DNA of 64,000 nt from UBA1672 sp963977495 (GCA_963977495.1 CAXBOT010000001.1:1383037-1447036), one strand, 5' to 3'. Counted from the stretch's first letter, positions 16,484 through 25,958 are shown. Numbers and translations: made by a program. The notes: a model not told the origin generated them from the sequence alone.

Positions 16484-16799
16484 ATAAAGGCGCGGCCCCT
16501 TGATTAGACAAGCTGCGCGAATGTAATCATCTTTTGCTCTGTTTCCGACAATTGGCCATACTGCTACCGTTTTTATATAAGTCGCGACGTTTTTCAGCTG
16601 TCTATAGCCCCCCCCTAACTAAGTGGCGACCATATCATGCCCTCCTGTGCGACAGTTCATCAAACGGTGGATAACACACAAGGGTCATTGCCGCAAAATG
16701 GGATGGGCGCACCGGAAAGACGCACACAAACGCTGCAAAATCCGAGAAGAAGAAAGAGAAAAAAAACACTGAACGCCGAAGAATAACGGCAGGCACCTT
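16484..16799 (+). pseudogene. Decayed tandem copy of the DUF5765/desaturase gene junction
   Basis: This 316-base stretch has no gene. At 16509-16533 it holds a 25-base exact copy of the desaturase 3' end found again at 16805-16829. From about 16536 to 16780 it follows the 3' half of the DUF5765 gene piecewise (GTTTCCGACAATTGG, CTGCTACCGTTTTTATAT, CCTGTGCGACA, then the AAGAAGAAAGA tail) with several deletions and frame breaks. The simplest reading is an old tandem duplication of the convergent junction, followed by decay of the inner copy. Confidence 0.75.
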
Positions 16800-17891
16800 T
16801 TAAGCAAGCTGCGCGAATGTAATCATCTTGCGATTATCTTCATCCCACAGTGACAAATTCGCATATTTCAAGCTTTGCCAGAACCGCACACGATTAATCT
16901 TTTTCAGATCATCATTCGCATTCATACAGTCATGTAAGCGATAATTAGGGATGCGTGCATTCAAATGATGGATATGGTGCAGACCGATATTACCTGTAAA
17001 CCAATGCAAAATCGGCGGCAAATCATAATGAGAACTCCCCATAACAGCAGCCTCTTGATAATCCCAGCTATCTTGATAATCCCAATGTGCATCTTCAAAT
17101 TGATGTTGAATAAAGAACAACCAGCCGCCAATCCATGACGTGCCGATCACGATAGGCACATACGTCAATAGAACGATATCAAGCCCCAGCATCAATCCTG
17201 CGCCGCCATACACACCAACTAAGGCGGTGTTTAGCCCAAACACACTTTTCCATACTTGCTGGAACGTTATGGACTGCTTAACCGAGCAAAACGGGAAAGC
17301 TTTTACGCTGGCAAAACGCTGACCGACAATAATGAAAAACGGTGTCCCCAGTAAAAGTAAAATATAAGGGTTGCGGTAAACCTTGTACCAAAATTTCAAC
17401 TTCGGGCTGAGGGCTTCATATTCTGCTATGGTAATCGTCTCGATTGCACCAAAGCCGCGGTTGTCCAAATTCCCTGAACTGGAATGATGTAAATTATGGG
17501 TACGACGCCAAAAATCATATGGTGTCCATGTCAGAACACTCAAAAAGCGCCCTAAACGGTTATTCCATTTTCGTGATGAGAAAAACGCGTTATGCCCACA
17601 ATCATGTTGGATAATAAACAAGCGTACCAACAAAAATGCCGCCGGAACGGTCAATAATGCTGTGATGATATAGGCGGATGAAAAGAAATAGATCATCGCC
17701 GCGCATACAATAAAAAATGGCGATAATGTATTGAGAACCTGCAGCAAAGCCTTACGGTTATCAGCAGCCTGATATTTGGCGCAATGCGCCACCATTTTCT
17801 TAACTTTTGCTTTTATTTCAACGCAATCATCCAAGAGGCCGACATTTGAAATACTGCTTTCCTGTACTTGCCCTTCGGCCACTTCGAACAT
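16800..17891 (-). CDS. Fatty-acid desaturase, membrane di-iron type
   Basis: A 363-residue integral membrane enzyme that introduces a double bond into an acyl chain, adapting membrane fluidity. The three histidine boxes that hold the di-iron centre are present: HDCGH (about residue 90), HNLHH (about residue 128) and HHIHH (near residue 306), together with hydrophobic pairs of membrane segments around residues 55-85 and 175-240. The box pattern and length match DesA-like acyl-lipid desaturases (delta-12/omega-6 group). Regiospecificity cannot be read from sequence. The first 45 residues are polar and not typical. It lies 97 bases upstream of typA in the direction of transcription reversed, and converges with the DUF5765 gene. 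Confidence 0.9.
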   Translation of the reverse strand: MFEVAEGQVQESSISNVGLLDDCVEIKAKVKKMVAHCAKYQAADNRKALLQVLNTLSPFFIVCAAMIYFFSSAYIITALLTVPAAFLLVRLFIIQHDCGHNAFFSSRKWNNRLGRFLSVLTWTPYDFWRRTHNLHHSSSGNLDNRGFGAIETITIAEYEALSPKLKFWYKVYRNPYILLLLGTPFFIIVGQRFASVKAFPFCSVKQSITFQQVWKSVFGLNTALVGVYGGAGLMLGLDIVLLTYVPIVIGTSWIGGWLFFIQHQFEDAHWDYQDSWDYQEAAVMGSSHYDLPPILHWFTGNIGLHHIHHLNARIPNYRLHDCMNANDDLKKINRVRFWQSLKYANLSLWDEDNRKMITFAQLA

Positions 17892-17988
17892 AAACGATTT
17901 TTCTCTTTATTACTGATCTACCTAAAGTTTTACAGTTTATGGACAATACCACAAGTAAAAAGACAAAATGACTAACAGGTCACGCCCC

Positions 17989-19812
17989 TTATGAAGCCGC
18001 CGCACGACTTGCTTTTTTACGCTCATGCGGACACAAGAATTTCTTACGCAAACGCAAGGATTTCGGCGTTACTTCCATCAATTCATCATCATTGATATAG
18101 GACATCATATCTTCCAATGACATCAGACGCGGTGGTACAAGAACCACGGCTTCATCAGTGCCGCTTGCGCGCATATTCGTCAATTTCTTTCCTTTAAGAA
18201 CATTAATCTCAAGATCATTTTCGCGGTTATGCTCACCAACAATCATACCGGCATAAACCGGCGTTTGGTGACCGACAAACATCGTGCCACGATCTTGCAA
18301 GTTGAAAATCGCAAAGGCGACAGCCGCGCCCGTATCAGTTGAAATCAGCGCACCGTTTCTGCGTTGCCCGATATCCCCTTTATGCGGCGCATAAGAATGG
18401 AACAAACGGTTCATGATACCTGTACCGCGTGTATTGGTTAGAAATCTGCTTTGATAACCAATCAAACCGCGTGATGGTGCAAGGAATGTTATGCGGCTTT
18501 TACCAACGCCGGAAGAACGCATATCCGTCATATCAGCTTTACGGCGGTTCATCGCATCAATAACAGAGGAAGCATATTCTTCATCCACATCAATAAACAC
18601 TTCTTCGATCGGTTCCAGCAAAGCGCCGTTTTCATCTTGCTGAAACAAAACCTTCGGACGTGATACCGTCATTTCAAAGCCTTCACGGCGCATTGTTTCA
18701 ATCAGAACACCCAATTGAAGCTCACCACGACCGCCAATTTCAAACGCATCCTTGTCTTCGCTTTCCTTGAACGTAATCGCCACGTTTACTTCGTCCTCAG
18801 CCAAAAGACGACTGCGAATCATCGTTGAGGTCACCTTACTGCCCTCTTTGCCGGCAAACGGCGCATCATTAACAGAAATTGTGACAGACATTGTCGGAGG
18901 ATCAATCGGCGTTGAGGCCACAGCCTGCGTTACCGCCGGATCACAAATTGTATCCGCAACAGATGTTTTGGCCATGCCTGCAATACAAATAATATCGCCC
19001 GCTTGCACTTCTGTCACAGGCACACGTTCTGTACCTTCAAACTTCAACAGCTTGGTCAAACGGCCTGTTTCGATCGTTTTTCCGTCCAGATTAATCGACT
19101 TCACAGTGTCATTGATCTTCGCGCGGCCTTGTGCCACACGCCCAGTCAAACAACGTCCCAAAAACGGGTCAGAATCAAGCAACGTCGCCAATAACGCAAA
19201 CGGCTTATCCAAATCAACATCCGGCGCCGGTACATGACTTAAAACAACTTCAAGTAATGGGGTCAGATCCTTGCGATCATCTTCTAATTCGCGTGTACAC
19301 CATCCATCACGACCAGATGCGTATAGAATCGGGAAGTCCAACTGTGCATCTGTGGCATCCAGTGATACGAACAGGTCAAACACCTCGTCAACAACCTCTT
19401 CGGCGCGCCCATCGGGGCGGTCAATTTTGTTAATAATCACAATCGGACGCAAGCCCAGCGCAAGTGCCTTACCCAAAACAAACTTTGTTTGTGGCATCGG
19501 GCCTTCAGCGGCATCAGTCAACAAAATAACACCATCAGCCATGTGCAAAACGCGCTCAACCTCGCCACCGAAATCCGCGTGACCGGGTGTGTCGATGATA
19601 TTAATGCGTGTGTCGCCCCAATCAATAGATGTCGGTTTCGCCAGAATTGTGATTCCGCGTTCCTTCTCAAGATCATTGGAATCCATCACGCGTTCATCAA
19701 CCTTTTGATTGTCGCGGAATGTTCCGCTTTGTCGCATGATCGAATCAATCAGGGTTGTTTTACCGTGGTCAACGTGTGCAATAATTGCGATATTTCTTAA
19801 ATTCTGAGCCAT
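17989..19812 (-). CDS. typA: Ribosome-associated GTPase TypA/BipA
   Basis: Translational GTPase of 607 residues, the usual family length. N-terminal G domain motifs are AHVDHGKTTLID (G1), DSNDLEKERGITI (G2), DTPGHADFGGEVER (G3) and NKIDRPDGRAEEV (G4). Then come domain II (GRVAQGRAKIN), an EF-G-like domain (FEIGGRGELQLGVLIETMRREG), and the BipA-specific C-terminal region (SRGLIGYQSRFLTNTRGTGIMNRLFHSY and KLTNMRASGTDEA). BipA binds the 70S ribosome and aids 50S assembly, cold growth and stress adaptation. It is expressed as a single gene on the minus strand; the upstream 60 bases hold no convincing promoter beyond a TATACT box. Confidence 0.97.
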   Translation of the reverse strand: MAQNLRNIAIIAHVDHGKTTLIDSIMRQSGTFRDNQKVDERVMDSNDLEKERGITILAKPTSIDWGDTRINIIDTPGHADFGGEVERVLHMADGVILLTDAAEGPMPQTKFVLGKALALGLRPIVIINKIDRPDGRAEEVVDEVFDLFVSLDATDAQLDFPILYASGRDGWCTRELEDDRKDLTPLLEVVLSHVPAPDVDLDKPFALLATLLDSDPFLGRCLTGRVAQGRAKINDTVKSINLDGKTIETGRLTKLLKFEGTERVPVTEVQAGDIICIAGMAKTSVADTICDPAVTQAVASTPIDPPTMSVTISVNDAPFAGKEGSKVTSTMIRSRLLAEDEVNVAITFKESEDKDAFEIGGRGELQLGVLIETMRREGFEMTVSRPKVLFQQDENGALLEPIEEVFIDVDEEYASSVIDAMNRRKADMTDMRSSGVGKSRITFLAPSRGLIGYQSRFLTNTRGTGIMNRLFHSYAPHKGDIGQRRNGALISTDTGAAVAFAIFNLQDRGTMFVGHQTPVYAGMIVGEHNRENDLEINVLKGKKLTNMRASGTDEAVVLVPPRLMSLEDMMSYINDDELMEVTPKSLRLRKKFLCPHERKKASRAAAS

Positions 19813-19875
19813 TTTTTACCGTTTCGTCTTAAAATCAATGGCCTGTGTAGTATAAATCCCAACAAAAAGCCAATA

Positions 19876-19903
19876 AAAAGAGGTCGTATAACCGACCTCT
19901 TTT
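19876..19903 (-). terminator. Intrinsic terminator after the vWA/ECF operon
   Basis: A perfect 11-bp stem (19876-19886 with 19893-19903) with a six-base loop, read on the minus strand as AAAAGAGGTCG...CGACCTCTTTT followed by more T. It lies 24 bases after the stop of the vWA protein gene and before typA. Confidence 0.85.
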
Positions 19904-19926
19904 CTATTTTTTATTTATATCGACGT

Positions 19927-22158
19927 TTATCGGGACAATGTTTTGGCCATACGCACCATTTGGATAAATTCAGCGCGGTAACCATATGGATCATTTCCAC
20001 GCGCTGATTGCGCCAGATTGATAATATCATCATAGCTGTAATCACCTGTATATTGACCGCCTTGCAACTTTTGCGCGAAGGCTGCAACGGCTGTGGCAAA
20101 GCGCGTATCATCCTTGGTCGCAACAGGACAACTCGCAGTAGGACCACAATCTATCTTTTTCAAACTACCCTGCTTATTGGTGCTCACCGGCACTGTGATT
20201 AACTTGCTGGTGTTTTCCATCGGCAATTTATAGCGGATTTTAACAAACGCATACTCATTCGCGTCCGCCGTTGGTTTGGCTTTGATTGCTTGGTCACCAT
20301 AACGCAAGGCATCCATTGTCACAGCGTCACTACCGACAGGAACGAATTCATAAATCGCGGTTACAGTGTGGCCTGCGCCAATATCACCGGCATCGATTTT
20401 ATCGTTGTTGAAGTCCTCACGCTTTAAGGCTCGGGTTTCATAACCGATCAAACGATATTCCGAAACAGCCGCAGGGTTAAATTCCACCTGAAACTTCACA
20501 TCCTTAGCAATCGGGAATAAAGATGAGGTTGCTTCTTGCACCAAAACCTTCTGCGCTTCCTTAAGGCTGTCGATATAGGCTGCGATTCCGTTACCGTTTT
20601 GCGCCAAAGTCTGCATCAACTGGTCGTTATAGTTCCCCATACCAAAGCCGAAAACCGACAAGAATATGCCCTTCTCGCGTTTTTCCTCAATATAGCGTTT
20701 CAGATCATCGCGGTTGGTAATACCAACATTAAAGTCACCGTCAGTGGCCAGTATCACGCGATTGACAGCACCATCATCAAAGTTCTGCTCTGCCATATCA
20801 TAGGCCAGACGAATACCCGCTGCGCCCGCCGTACCGCCGCCCGCATTCAGATTATTCATCGCATTTATGATGGTTGATCTTTGTGATGCTTTCGTCGGCT
20901 CCAGCACAACACCTGTATGCCCTGCATAAGTCACAATAGACACCGTATCATCCGGGTGCAGGCTATCGAGAAGCATCTTCATCGAAGATTTCACCAACGG
21001 CAATTTATCAGATTGGTTCATCGAACCCGACACATCCAACAAGAACACAAGGTTGCTGCGCAGGGATTGCTTATCAACCTGATAACCCTTGATGCCGATA
21101 TGCATCAGTTTGCGTCCCTTAGCCCAAGGGCTGTCTACAACAGTGACGGTGGGTTTAAATGGCTCTGAACGGCTTTCCGGCACAGGGTAATTATAGTCGA
21201 AATAATTGACCATCTCCTCAACGCGCACCTGCGCGGGGGATGGCAAACGTCCGTTATTGATGCTCTTGCGAACAAAACTATAGCTTGCCGTATCCACATC
21301 AGATGAAAAAGTCGATACAGGGTCGCTCACCACTTGCTTGAACGCATTTGCTGTTACCTTTTCAAACTGGTCACGGTTTTGATCCTGATAAATTGGCGGC
21401 ACGGGATGAGGGTATGGTGCAATCATCGAATCCGCGACCATATGTTGCGGCATCACTGAGGCTGCTTGCCCCCCAACCGTCGCTTTTCTTTCCGCTTTTT
21501 CCTTGGCGACAGGCGCAACAGGTTGCGCTTCATTTTCCATCAAACGCTTTTTACCCAATTGATCCATCGGTGCAGATGCGCCCTTATCCGCCTCTCTGCT
21601 CCATTGTCGCAAAGGCTCACTTGGTTTGGGTGACGCCATATCATTTTTAGAATCCGTCAGGCGTGTATCCGGCGTTGCGATCGGCACCGGAATGGCGCTA
21701 CTGCCTTCTGCGATGGCGCGATCAAGATCGACTTCGTTTCGTTGTTCCACAGCTTCTACATAGGCCGGTGCGACTTCTTCATCATCTACATTGAACTGCA
21801 CAGCATTAAGTTTCTGCGCACTCGCGCCCTGCCCTGCCTGTTGTTCGTATCTGTCTATTGTTTCATTCATCTGGATCAGGCTTAATCCCCCGACCAAGAC
21901 AACAGCCATCGCCGTTGCGGTTGCGCCGTATATAAATTTTGATTTCTTTTTCTGTTCCATTATTCTCTCTCCTTTTCGGGTGTTGATACCGATAAGACGA
22001 GAGAAGATTGAAAATCCTTGGGAAGTTTTTTTATTTTCTGCACTTTGCGCCGTTTTAAATTCCGCCATAGCCAAATTAACGGCGCGTTTGCGTGCATTTA
22101 TATCAATGTCGGGAGCGTGATCTTCGCTCAAGATTTTTGTCAGTTTTTCCTTATCCAT
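19927..22158 (-). CDS. von Willebrand factor A domain protein with DUF3520 (YfbK type), membrane anchored
   Basis: A 743-residue protein. Residues 1-70 are cytoplasmic and polar; a single membrane segment follows (IYGATATAMAVVLVGGLSL, about 77-95), then a long low-complexity periplasmic stretch, a vWF N-domain (VSTFSSDVDTASYSFVRKSIN, VRVEEMVNYFDYNYP), a vWA domain with the MIDAS motif LLDVSGSMNQS and later ATDGDFNVG, and a C-terminal DUF3520 region ending AFIQMVRMAKTLS-like. The N-terminus overlaps the ECF sigma gene by eight bases, so it may act as the membrane-bound regulator of that sigma factor, with the short cytoplasmic segment in the anti-sigma position. vWA domains bind partner proteins through a metal ion. 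Its ligand is unknown. Confidence 0.9.
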   Translation of the reverse strand: MDKEKLTKILSEDHAPDIDINARKRAVNLAMAEFKTAQSAENKKTSQGFSIFSRLIGINTRKGERIMEQKKKSKFIYGATATAMAVVLVGGLSLIQMNETIDRYEQQAGQGASAQKLNAVQFNVDDEEVAPAYVEAVEQRNEVDLDRAIAEGSSAIPVPIATPDTRLTDSKNDMASPKPSEPLRQWSREADKGASAPMDQLGKKRLMENEAQPVAPVAKEKAERKATVGGQAASVMPQHMVADSMIAPYPHPVPPIYQDQNRDQFEKVTANAFKQVVSDPVSTFSSDVDTASYSFVRKSINNGRLPSPAQVRVEEMVNYFDYNYPVPESRSEPFKPTVTVVDSPWAKGRKLMHIGIKGYQVDKQSLRSNLVFLLDVSGSMNQSDKLPLVKSSMKMLLDSLHPDDTVSIVTYAGHTGVVLEPTKASQRSTIINAMNNLNAGGGTAGAAGIRLAYDMAEQNFDDGAVNRVILATDGDFNVGITNRDDLKRYIEEKREKGIFLSVFGFGMGNYNDQLMQTLAQNGNGIAAYIDSLKEAQKVLVQEATSSLFPIAKDVKFQVEFNPAAVSEYRLIGYETRALKREDFNNDKIDAGDIGAGHTVTAIYEFVPVGSDAVTMDALRYGDQAIKAKPTADANEYAFVKIRYKLPMENTSKLITVPVSTNKQGSLKKIDCGPTASCPVATKDDTRFATAVAAFAQKLQGGQYTGDYSYDDIINLAQSARGNDPYGYRAEFIQMVRMAKTLSR

Positions 22159-22690
22159 AACGCTCCTCCTTTCCGAATATAGCCCCTAATTTCTTGCGTG
22201 CTTCGTGGATGCGCCACGAAACCGTACTATCTTTTACGCCGGATAAATCCGCGACCTCTTTATGAGTAAGCCCCTGCCCCATCACCAGCAACAACGAATC
22301 TCTTTCCGCTTCGGGTAGCTTATAGACCTCCTCCAACACCTGACGGGCATAAAGCCTGCCTTCGGTTTGATCTTGATCTGCGACCATGCTTTCGAGTAAT
22401 TCCGAACCTTCGGGATGACGATTCTGCGATTTATACCAATCTTTCGCCGTATTGGTCACCAAGACATAAAGCCAGCTTGTGAATTTAGAGCCACCTTTAT
22501 AACTGCTGATACCGCGCGCAAACTTGATACAGGCTTCTTGCGTGATATCCTCGGCGTCTCTTCTATTCCCGCACCATTTATATGCCATTTTGAACATGAC
22601 CTCATAATAAGTGTTTACCAGAGCTTCAAAAGCATCGGCATCTCCGCGCGATGCGCGGGTTATCAGCTCTGTTTCATCCGTATCCGACAT
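22151..22690 (-). CDS. ECF-family RNA polymerase sigma factor
   Basis: A 179-residue sigma-70 family protein with region 2 (YEVMFKMAYKWCGNRRDAEDITQEACIKF, then KFTSWLYVLVTNTAKDWY) and region 4 (LPEAERDSLLLVMGQGLTHKEVADLSGVKDSTVSWRIHEARKKL) and no region 1 or 3, the ECF layout. The gene overlaps the start of the vWA/DUF3520 gene by eight bases, a pairing seen in many proteobacteria, so its activity is probably controlled by that membrane protein. The target promoters are unknown; whether it reads the ECF-like site in front of the bufferin-like operon 7 kb away is open. I see no clear autoregulatory promoter in the 150 bases upstream. Confidence 0.93.
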   Translation of the reverse strand: MSDTDETELITRASRGDADAFEALVNTYYEVMFKMAYKWCGNRRDAEDITQEACIKFARGISSYKGGSKFTSWLYVLVTNTAKDWYKSQNRHPEGSELLESMVADQDQTEGRLYARQVLEEVYKLPEAERDSLLLVMGQGLTHKEVADLSGVKDSTVSWRIHEARKKLGAIFGKEERYG

Positions 22691-22865
22691 ACGTTAACCA
22701 TTGTTATAAACGGGAATTCGCACCCATTTTATACAGATAGGACGATAAGGAAAGCGATATCCTTGGGAAAAAAATCAAAACCCCTACTTATTTTTTGAAA
22801 ATCTGCTACATAAGATAAAGTCTGTACTCAAACATTATATATCGGCATGTCGAAAAGGTAATTTC

Positions 22866-24104
22866 GTGACGCGATCAAACCGCTTCCCTATGATTTTTAT
22901 GCTGCTAATATCGCTAACCCCGATATTATCCATTCATTTCCCGCGGTTTCTGGCCTTTTGGCCGCTTTTAATCGGACTGGGCATGAGCGCATGGATCATT
23001 TTCAAACACAAAGAAAAACTCGCACTGTCCAAAACATATTTCCTCTCGGCCGGCATCCTCAGCATTTTATTTATTGCCAGTGCCGCATGGTCTATAGCCC
23101 CTGCCGATGCGTTTGAAGATGCCATGAAGACATCCGCCCTTTTACTGTTTGGCGGTCTTTTTATAAGCCTGTGCAAAACGCTGGATCTGAATATTGTGAA
23201 GCCGTATTTCTGGCTGTTTCCGGTGTCGGTCATCATTGCCGCTTTGATTTGCACCTTTGATCTTGCCACTGATATGTCGCTCTATCGGATTTTGCACCAC
23301 AAGACCGAAACGGATATCTTCAACTCCTCTGTCATGAATCGCGGCGTAGTCTGCACCGTTTTATCCTACTTCATAGCCCTGATTTTCATCAAAGATATGG
23401 ACGCAAAGCATAAATACCTTCTGCTCGGCGGCCTCACCGTTAGCGTTCTGGCGATGCTCGCCCTGACACAAAGCCAGTCGGGGCAACTCGCATTTGGTGT
23501 GGGGCTTGCCCTTGCCTTGATCTTCCCGCAACGCTATCGCATCAGTTATTACCTTTTAGGGGGGGGCATTATCCTCGGCATGTTCCTCACCCCGTATATT
23601 GTGAGCATTCTTTTCGCCGATTTGATCGGACATGCAGAAGAAACATCATGGCTTCAGGATGCTTTTGTCGGTAACCGTCTTGAAATCTGGGACTTCGTCA
23701 TCAAATACGCGATGCATAACCCTCTCCTCGGCTATGGCATAGAGGCGACGCGCTACGTGCCTGCCTTCGAACATGATTATCTTTATCACAAGGAAGCAAC
23801 GATTCTGCACCCCCATAACTTCGCCGTCCAAATATGGATGGAGTTTGGTCTGCTCGGCACTTTAATCTGCGCAACGATCATGGGACTCTTTGTCAAACAT
23901 ATAAGCCTAATTGATAATCAAACAACAAAGCGCGCCGTAACATCGTTGTTCATTATTACCCTGTTATTCGCATCCATGACGTACGGACTATGGCAAGGAT
24001 GGTGGCTTGGGGAATTTATTTTCATCATGGGAATCTGCGTTTCTTTATCAAAAAACCCGATCACCGCCCCATCAGAGAATTTAACGACCCAAACCACAAA
24101 ATAA
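22866..24104 (+). CDS. O-antigen ligase/polymerase-like membrane protein (Wzy_C family)
   Basis: A 412-residue protein with roughly ten to twelve hydrophobic segments. The large periplasmic loop around residues 245-320 contains VGNRLEIWDFVIKYAMHNPLLGYGIEATRY and HPHNFAVQIWMEFGLLG, the arrangement of the Wzy_C/RfaL domain that joins O-antigen or exopolysaccharide chains to lipid A core or polymerises repeat units. The start is GTG at 22866 (MTRSNRFP); a GGTAA lies upstream. No glycosyltransferases are adjacent, so it may act on surface sugar made elsewhere. The donor and acceptor are unknown. Confidence 0.85.
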   Translation: MTRSNRFPMIFMLLISLTPILSIHFPRFLAFWPLLIGLGMSAWIIFKHKEKLALSKTYFLSAGILSILFIASAAWSIAPADAFEDAMKTSALLLFGGLFISLCKTLDLNIVKPYFWLFPVSVIIAALICTFDLATDMSLYRILHHKTETDIFNSSVMNRGVVCTVLSYFIALIFIKDMDAKHKYLLLGGLTVSVLAMLALTQSQSGQLAFGVGLALALIFPQRYRISYYLLGGGIILGMFLTPYIVSILFADLIGHAEETSWLQDAFVGNRLEIWDFVIKYAMHNPLLGYGIEATRYVPAFEHDYLYHKEATILHPHNFAVQIWMEFGLLGTLICATIMGLFVKHISLIDNQTTKRAVTSLFIITLLFASMTYGLWQGWWLGEFIFIMGICVSLSKNPITAPSENLTTQTTK

Positions 24105-24470
24105 CATTATGTAAATAAAAAAATGCATAAAAGTACCTAATAAGTGCATTCCATAATACATATTTGTTTCTTTTGTTTTCAATGCATTAGAAACCACTAA
24201 TCTACAAATAAAAAAATTCCAAAAAAGTTTGCATTATACAAAAAAAAGGCGTAGTTTTTCTTAGTCAGTGGTTAAATAAGGAGTAAATCCGCCATATCAT
24301 TGACGTAGGGAGAGGTCGCATATTTTGGAAATATAATCTAAAAATGTGACGCGTATGACTTAATTTAAGATCATAAAGAGCATCCTCTTTTTACATTTAC
24401 ATAATATTAACATTTAGGGTTTACCCTCGTTCGAATATTGACGTAAGTCACATCGATATGGGGGTATAGA
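24105..24470 (+). other. AT-rich intergenic region, 366 bases
   Basis: No gene of convincing length was found. The region is strongly AT-rich with long A and T runs. It contains TGACGTA twice (24301 and 24439); the second lies in the near-dyad TGACGTAAGTCA just before the GTG of the next gene. These may be a promoter or operator for that gene; no -10/-35 pair is convincing. Confidence 0.5.
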
Positions 24471-25958
24471 GTGACAGAAGACGTGGGACAAGCTAGATTA
24501 AAAACATTAGAGGACGTATCCGGATTTTTTCCGGGTCAACTGGGCAACCAATTTTCCAGAGGCGGCGTATCCGAAATAGATGACGCTCTGCACGCAGAGA
24601 TCTTATCTATGGAAGACTTTAAACGCGCAGAGGAAAACCTCGGGCGCACGCCTGACAATCTCGGTGAAATCGAATTATCAGAAATTATGGCATCCGGTCG
24701 TCAAGAGCATGAGGACAGCCACCACACATTCCTTTACAGCCAAAAAGAAACAAGCCGCGAACAAAATGGCGGTTCCGCAGATGCCAACGTCGTTACCGAT
24801 ATCGGGCGTCTGAAGATTGGTGTCCAAGACCCGAATGCTTATATTCAGGCCAGAAATAAAAAAGAAAACGAGCAACGCCAGTTTACAATCGCTCTACAAC
24901 AACAACTTTATCTCGATCAGCTCTATGCGCGCATGGATCAATTGAATCGCGAAATTGAAGAATTAACACGCAGAAAAGCCGAACTAGAAAACGACTTGGT
25001 AGAACATGACGCCGCCATTTCTGAATTAAAAGAATTAGAGGATTCTGCAGAATTCTTGAATGACGATTCAGAAAAAGGTCGTGAAGCCCGTCAAAAATAC
25101 GAAGATTACCTTCAAAGAACCGGACGCGGATCACTTCGTGATTTTATGCGCGATGGAAGATACGACACTGACCGCTTAGGCGACCTGGCCAAAGATGCCA
25201 AGCAAGATAGAATGGCCGATCGCGATCAGACACAAACAGAAATTGATCAAGTACAAAGTGATATTGATACAAAATCAACCGAAGTTAAAACCATTAAAGA
25301 TAAAACCGCGGAGATAGAAAGTCACATCAGTGTCAGTGCGTTTTCAGCTGACAGTGCTGCGGTTGCGCATTCTGTCGATCAATCTCTCGCACAATATGAC
25401 ATTGACGAGAACGACAAAGACGTTGAACTTGGCACATTGTTCCAAACAGATTCACCTGCGCATAAAGTAGCAGGATTTGAATTCTCCCCAATGGATGGGG
25501 ATGCGTTTGCCTCAATCGATTCGGATGCTTTCAAAACACCTGACGACGCAATGATGGAAACACCTGACTCTTTTGCTTCCGCTGATTCGGACGCATTTGA
25601 AACACCGGGATCAGACGCATTTGAAACAGCTGGCGCCGATGCCTTCATGTCATCAGAAGATGTGATGAAAACAGCAAGCTACGCAGATAATGACGCAGCT
25701 ATAGAAGCCACAGAATTCGAAACCGTGATTACACTAAACGAGACATACAACTCGAGCAGTACTGTTGGCTCCTTTGCCGGAAGCGGCGAAGAAGTGGCAA
25801 GCGTACTAACCAGTCAGTTTGCTGCGAAGGCTGCGCTTGTTGACGAAGCTGCATTGCAAGTAGAAGAAGCAAAACCGGCTCCCGACACTTTGGCAAAAGA
25901 AGACACCTATGAAGTGGCCGCAGTGCAAAGCACCATGGGCATGGGCGTTAAAGTTTAA
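24471..25958 (+). CDS. Coiled-coil protein with acidic DAFETP-type repeats, function unknown
   Basis: A 495-residue protein I do not recognise. The GTG at 24471 follows an ATGGGGG segment about ten bases upstream. Residues 1-140 are polar and acidic. Residues about 140-285 are strongly alpha-helical with coiled-coil character, in two arms (LYARMDQLNREIEELTRRK and DQTQTEIDQVQSDIDTK) separated by a DSEKGREARQKYEDYLQ segment. Residues about 340-395 hold short repeats such as SDAFETP and GDAFASI. The tail is Ala/Glu rich. There is no signal peptide or membrane segment and almost no cysteine. The architecture suggests a cytoplasmic scaffold or a secreted structural protein exported without a signal; both are guesses. 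It is flanked by an AT-rich region and a terminator. Confidence 0.75.
   Translation: MTEDVGQARLKTLEDVSGFFPGQLGNQFSRGGVSEIDDALHAEILSMEDFKRAEENLGRTPDNLGEIELSEIMASGRQEHEDSHHTFLYSQKETSREQNGGSADANVVTDIGRLKIGVQDPNAYIQARNKKENEQRQFTIALQQQLYLDQLYARMDQLNREIEELTRRKAELENDLVEHDAAISELKELEDSAEFLNDDSEKGREARQKYEDYLQRTGRGSLRDFMRDGRYDTDRLGDLAKDAKQDRMADRDQTQTEIDQVQSDIDTKSTEVKTIKDKTAEIESHISVSAFSADSAAVAHSVDQSLAQYDIDENDKDVELGTLFQTDSPAHKVAGFEFSPMDGDAFASIDSDAFKTPDDAMMETPDSFASADSDAFETPGSDAFETAGADAFMSSEDVMKTASYADNDAAIEATEFETVITLNETYNSSSTVGSFAGSGEEVASVLTSQFAAKAALVDEAALQVEEAKPAPDTLAKEDTYEVAAVQSTMGMGVKV
25500..25650 (+). repeat. Coding repeat: DAF-containing acidic units
   Basis: Within the coiled-coil protein gene, six imperfect units containing DAF, DAM or DSF and often ETP (for example GDAFASI, SDAFKTP, SDAFETP twice) recur every 8-12 codons. 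The DNA repeats are partly conserved (GCATTTGAAACA twice), pointing to recent slippage expansion. Confidence 0.7.

Noticed and set aside
22691..22865. CtrA-type site (TTAACCAT) between the ECF gene and the ligase gene
   Set aside because: A single half-site without the second TTAA at the right spacing; not enough to claim.
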